From an uncultured Collinsella sp. (GTDB lineage Bacteria; Actinomycetota; Coriobacteriia; Coriobacteriales; Coriobacteriaceae), in the NCBI GenBank assembly GCA_902475445.1, contig CABRZN010000127.1, forward strand, positions 1 through 5,000: a stretch of DNA of 5,000 nt. The letters run 5' to 3'. The notes beneath the pieces are model-generated. The model was not told where the DNA came from, ran no database searches, and worked only from the letters and a program-made list of their open reading frames with translations. Position 1 is the first letter of the stretch, and the number at the start of each line of letters is the position of its first letter. Positions 1 through 5,000 of the stretch are shown here, piece after piece. Made by a program: the position numbers and the translations under genes.

Positions 1-30
1 GGGGAAACTCGGCTCCCCCGCCCCGGCCGA
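1..30 (-). terminator. GC-rich inverted repeat after carB, possible terminator cut by the window edge
   Basis: Downstream of the carB stop the minus strand offers two mutually exclusive small stems: GGGGA (18-14) with TCCCC (5-1), and TCGGC with GCCGA enclosing a G-rich loop. No T-run is visible because the window ends, so a rho-independent terminator is possible but unproven. The G-rich run could also precede another gene. Confidence 0.25.
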
Positions 31-40
31 ACAGGTCACT

Positions 41-3355
<3,315 letters not shown>

Positions 3356-3356
3356 G

Positions 3357-4796
3357 TTAGTTCTCCTCGGTCTCGGTCGCGGCGGTCTCGGCAAAATTCC
3401 AGCCGGCGAGGCGGTCCTTCGCGGTGTCGATGTCCAGGTAGTTCTCCTCGCCGTCCATGAGTCGCGTAAAGGCGGTAAAGAGATAGTGGGCATCGGTGGG
3501 GCCAGGCGAAGCCTCGGGGTGGTACTGGACCGAGAAGCACGGGGCGTCGAGCAGCTGGATACCCTCGGCGGTGCCGTCGTTGAGGTTCACATGTGTTAGG
3601 CGAATGCGGCCAAAGCGCTCGTTCATCACGACCGGCGCGATTCCGCGGCGCACCCAGACGCGCAGATCTCCATCGGCCGCATGCTCGGTCTCGCCGCCGG
3701 AAAGCTCGGGGACAAGCTTGCCCAAGCTGGGGAACAGCAGGCCAAAGCCATGGTTTTGCGCGGTGATCTCCACGCGACGGCTTACCAGGTTCATGACCGG
3801 CTGGTTGCCACCGCGGTGACCGAACTTAAGCTTTTCCATCTGGGCGCCGCAGGCCAGACTGATCATCTGATGACCCAGGCAAATGCCAAAGACCGGCACC
3901 TTGCCGATCAGCTGCTGCACCTGCTCGTAGGTCTCCACCACAGCGTCGGGGTCGCCGGGGCCATTGGACAAAAAGACGCCGTCGGGATTCATGTCGAGCA
4001 CCTGCTGAGCTGGCGTATCCCACGGCACGACGGTAAGGTCGCAGCCGGCGCGGACGAGGCCCTCCAGAATGCCGCGCTTGACGCCGCAGTCGTAGGCGAC
4101 CACTTTGTGACGGGCGGGAGCGGCAGCCGCAAGTGCAAAGTCATGCGTGGCAGGCAGGTCGGCGGACACAAACTCGTGAGGCGCGGGGCAGCTCACGGTC
4201 TTGACCAAATTCTCGCCCACCAGTGTGGGCGCTGCGGCCAGACGCTCGGCAAGCTCGTCGACGTCGAAGATCTCGGTCGAGATAATGCCCATCTTGGAAC
4301 CGTTGTCGCGCAGATGGCGCACCAGGGCGCGGGTGTCGACACCCTCGATAGCGACGATGCCGTGGGCGCGCAGGTACTCCGGCACGCTGACGGCCGAGCG
4401 CCAGTTAGAAGGCGTGGCGCACATGTCGCGAACGATCATGCCGCGCATAGCCGGAGTGCTCGTAGGGTGCACGTCGTCGCCGGGGAAGGCCGACTGTACG
4501 TCGGTCTCGTCGATACCGTAGTTGCCGATCTGCGGATAGGTCATGGTTACGATTTGGCCGGCATAACTCGGGTCGGTCATGACCTCAAAGTAGCCCTCGA
4601 GCGAGGTGTTGAAGCAGACTTCGCCGGTCGCGGTGCCCTCGGCGCCGCATGCACGTCCATAAAAAATGGTCCCATCCTCAAGATACAGGATGCAGGGACC
4701 GCAGGTGCCCTTGCTGGTTTTGGCCAGCATACGCTGGCAAAGCTCGCTGGGCGCGAAGGTGCGGGCGGCAGCGCCCGCGGTATGGTTGTTCGCCAT
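3357..4796 (-). CDS. carA: Carbamoyl-phosphate synthase small subunit (CarA), glutamine amidotransferase, complete
   Basis: Hydrolyses glutamine and channels ammonia to CarB; cytosolic. The protein is 479 aa, against 382 in E. coli. The CarA N-terminal domain begins near ILYLEDGTIFYGRA (36-49) and includes GEVCFNTSLEGY (58-69) and EGVDTRALVRHLR (151-163). The class I glutaminase domain runs from about 231, with the nucleophile C306 in GICLGHQ, H349 in AQNHG, and H426/E428 in the QYHPEASPGP segment. The C306-H349 distance (43) equals E. coli C269-H312, but H349-H426 is 77 against 41, so about 36 residues are inserted there. There is also a leader of about 30 residues before the family start and a C-terminal tail about 24 residues longer, ending in acidic residues. 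The ATG at 4796 is preferred because AAGGAG lies 4 nt upstream; an in-frame GTG at 4817 would sit inside the leader hairpin, and the internal ATG (M24) has no good ribosome binding site. It is first in the operon with carB, one base before the carB start. Confidence 0.97.
   Translation of the reverse strand: MANNHTAGAAARTFAPSELCQRMLAKTSKGTCGPCILYLEDGTIFYGRACGAEGTATGEVCFNTSLEGYFEVMTDPSYAGQIVTMTYPQIGNYGIDETDVQSAFPGDDVHPTSTPAMRGMIVRDMCATPSNWRSAVSVPEYLRAHGIVAIEGVDTRALVRHLRDNGSKMGIISTEIFDVDELAERLAAAPTLVGENLVKTVSCPAPHEFVSADLPATHDFALAAAAPARHKVVAYDCGVKRGILEGLVRAGCDLTVVPWDTPAQQVLDMNPDGVFLSNGPGDPDAVVETYEQVQQLIGKVPVFGICLGHQMISLACGAQMEKLKFGHRGGNQPVMNLVSRRVEITAQNHGFGLLFPSLGKLVPELSGGETEHAADGDLRVWVRRGIAPVVMNERFGRIRLTHVNLNDGTAEGIQLLDAPCFSVQYHPEASPGPTDAHYLFTAFTRLMDGEENYLDIDTAKDRLAGWNFAETAATETEEN
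3363..3368 (-). promoter_or_regulatory. carB ribosome binding site inside the carA 3' end
   Basis: On the minus strand GAGGAG lies 7 nt before the carB ATG and overlaps the last codons of carA. The junction reads TAA-C-ATG, so the carA stop and carB start are separated by one base. This arrangement favours translational coupling and near-equal synthesis of the two subunits (inference), and it fixes the carB start at 3355. Confidence 0.85.
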
Positions 4797-4800
4797 AATT

Positions 4801-4806
4801 CTCCTT
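4801..4806 (-). promoter_or_regulatory. carA ribosome binding site, predicted to be sequestered
   Basis: The minus strand reads AAGGAG followed by AATT and ATG. It is a strong Shine-Dalgarno with a fairly short spacer, and it decides the carA start at 4796. Four of its bases (AAGG) can pair with CCUU at 4830-4833 in the leader, so access is likely controlled by the hairpin described for 4801-4835. Confidence 0.85.
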
Positions 4807-4835
4807 CCCGGTCTCACAGGACCGGCTTAAAGGTG
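4801..4835 (-). promoter_or_regulatory. PyrR-type RNA binding loop in the carA leader
   Basis: Seen directly on the minus strand: a perfect 6-bp upper stem, CCGGTC (4825-4820) with GACCGG (4813-4808), closing the hexaloop CTGTGA (4819-4814). Below it is an asymmetric internal bulge (UAAG on the 5' side, G on the 3' side), then a lower stem CCUU (4833-4830) with AAGG (4806-4803). A further C-G pair (4835 with 4801) is possible beyond an A-A mismatch. Known for PyrR sites: a CNGNGA hexaloop and a UUUAA sequence at the internal bulge; both are present here (loop CUGUGA, UUUAA at 4831-4827). PyrR binds such loops when UMP or UTP is plentiful. The lower stem contains the carA Shine-Dalgarno and no U-run follows, so the expected mechanism is blocked translation, as described for mycobacterial pyr genes, rather than transcription attenuation. 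The structure was folded by eye, and no pyrR gene is in the window. Confidence 0.75.
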
Positions 4836-4854
4836 TGTAGTTAGGCCTCGCGGT

Positions 4855-4883
4855 ATTGTAACCGCAAGCATGCCTCATGGCGT
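4855..4883 (-). promoter_or_regulatory. Candidate carAB promoter (good -10, weak -35)
   Basis: The minus strand has TACAAT at 4860-4855, five of six matches to the sigma-A -10 consensus. With a 17-nt spacer the -35 would be ACGCCA (4883-4878), only three of six, so an activator or a different spacer may be involved. Transcription would start near 4848, giving a leader of about 50 nt whose only clear structure is the PyrR-type loop. That fit supports this site over the AT-rich alternatives further upstream, which lack paired -35 boxes. Confidence 0.4.
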
Positions 4884-4885
4884 TA

Positions 4886-4910
4886 ATTTCATCGAAATGT
4901 TTACGAAATG
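4886..4910. repeat. Short repeat cluster (ATTTC/GAAAT half-sites) upstream of the carA promoter
   Basis: On the plus strand CGAAATG occurs at 4893-4899 and again at 4904-4910, a 7-bp direct repeat with an 11-bp period, about one helical turn. ATTTC (4886-4890) and GAAAT (4894-4898) also form an inverted repeat with a 3-bp centre. The cluster lies just upstream of the candidate -35, a usual place for a transcription factor to bind. The factor is not identifiable, and chance is possible in AT-rich DNA. Confidence 0.35.
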
Positions 4911-4913
4911 ATA

Positions 4914-4935
4914 ATTATGACTTTCTATGCATAAT
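4914..4935. repeat. Inverted repeat ATTATG-N10-CATAAT in AT-rich upstream DNA
   Basis: Perfect 6-bp arms (4914-4919 and 4930-4935) separated by 10 bp, overlapping the 8-bp palindrome TATGCATA at 4926-4933. It could be an operator for carA or for an unseen gene to the right. It does not match the arginine repressor box well: the TGAAT/ATTCA cores are missing. Low certainty. Confidence 0.3.
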
Positions 4936-5000
4936 GATTTTTTAAGGCTCTGTTAGACCAGGATTGACATACATGTGTCCCCACGGTGCCATATCTTTGA

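Larger units (their letters stand above)
4861..5000. other. Non-coding AT-rich region upstream of the carAB promoter
   Basis: Much richer in A+T than the genes. No coding sequence of family-like quality is seen on either strand. The minus strand is open from the window edge to a TAA ending at 4953, too short to call the end of a gene. Contents worth noting are the two repeat groups listed separately, a T-run on the plus strand at 4938-4943 without a proper preceding stem, and an isolated TTGACA at 4964-4969 on the plus strand. Confidence 0.6.

Noticed and set aside
3357..3493. Longer CarB start extending into carA
   Set aside because: The 46 extra residues are out-of-frame carA sequence rich in Arg, Pro and Thr; the ATG at 3355 has a good ribosome binding site and the family N-terminus.
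4797..4817. CarA start at the in-frame GTG at 4817
   Set aside because: It would lie inside the hairpin loop and before the strong AAGGAG, which points to the ATG at 4796.
3681..4844. Plus-strand open frame of 387 codons opposite carA
   Set aside because: It is the same mirror effect in a GC-rich gene; the protein is low-complexity and has no family features, and it runs through the carA leader.
4938..4960. Intrinsic terminator near the T-run at 4938-4943
   Set aside because: The nearby bulged stem lies on the wrong side of the T-run for plus-strand transcription, and the minus strand has A's rather than T's.
4966..4979. Imperfect palindrome GACATACATGTGTC as a mobile-element end or operator
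   Set aside because: Two of the seven pairs do not match, there is no partner repeat in the window and no transposase is visible.
4964..4998. Divergent plus-strand promoter based on TTGACA
   Set aside because: The -35 match is perfect, but no -10 hexamer lies at 16-18 bp; the nearest candidate (TATCTT at 4993) is too far away.

Overview
The window is a GC-rich bacterial segment carrying one complete two-gene operon on the minus strand, carA then carB. Together these genes encode the glutamine-dependent carbamoyl-phosphate synthetase. Codon use is strongly biased to G/C third positions, the ribosome binding sites are strong and Gram-positive-like, and the leader carries a PyrR-type RNA element. 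A Gram-positive, high-GC organism fits best. The general look of the proteins suggests a gut Coriobacteriia member such as Collinsella, but that taxonomic guess is from memory and was not tested.

Layout, read in the direction of transcription (right to left): positions 5000-4861 are AT-rich non-coding DNA with short repeats that could hold operators or a divergent promoter. A likely -10 box lies at 4855-4860. It is followed by a short leader of about 50 nt that folds into a compact hairpin (4801-4835) whose lower stem contains the carA Shine-Dalgarno. carA runs from 4796 to 3357. carB starts after a single spacer base and runs from 3355 to 41. Positions 40-1 hold a GC-rich inverted repeat cut by the window edge, which may be a terminator or the start of the next intergenic region.

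CarA hydrolyses glutamine and passes ammonia to CarB. CarB uses two ATP and bicarbonate to make carbamoyl phosphate, the shared precursor of pyrimidines and arginine. The catalytic residues of both subunits are present, and much of CarB keeps exact E. coli numbering.

The best finding is regulatory. The carA leader matches the PyrR binding loop (a UUUAA bulge and a CNGNGA hexaloop) and is placed so that binding would hide the carA ribosome binding site. This indicates translational repression by PyrR and uridine nucleotides rather than attenuation. The second point of interest is that CarA is about 100 residues longer than E. coli CarA, including a 36-residue insertion between two histidines of its glutaminase active site. 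I saw no new biological system, mobile element, CRISPR array, tRNA or rRNA.
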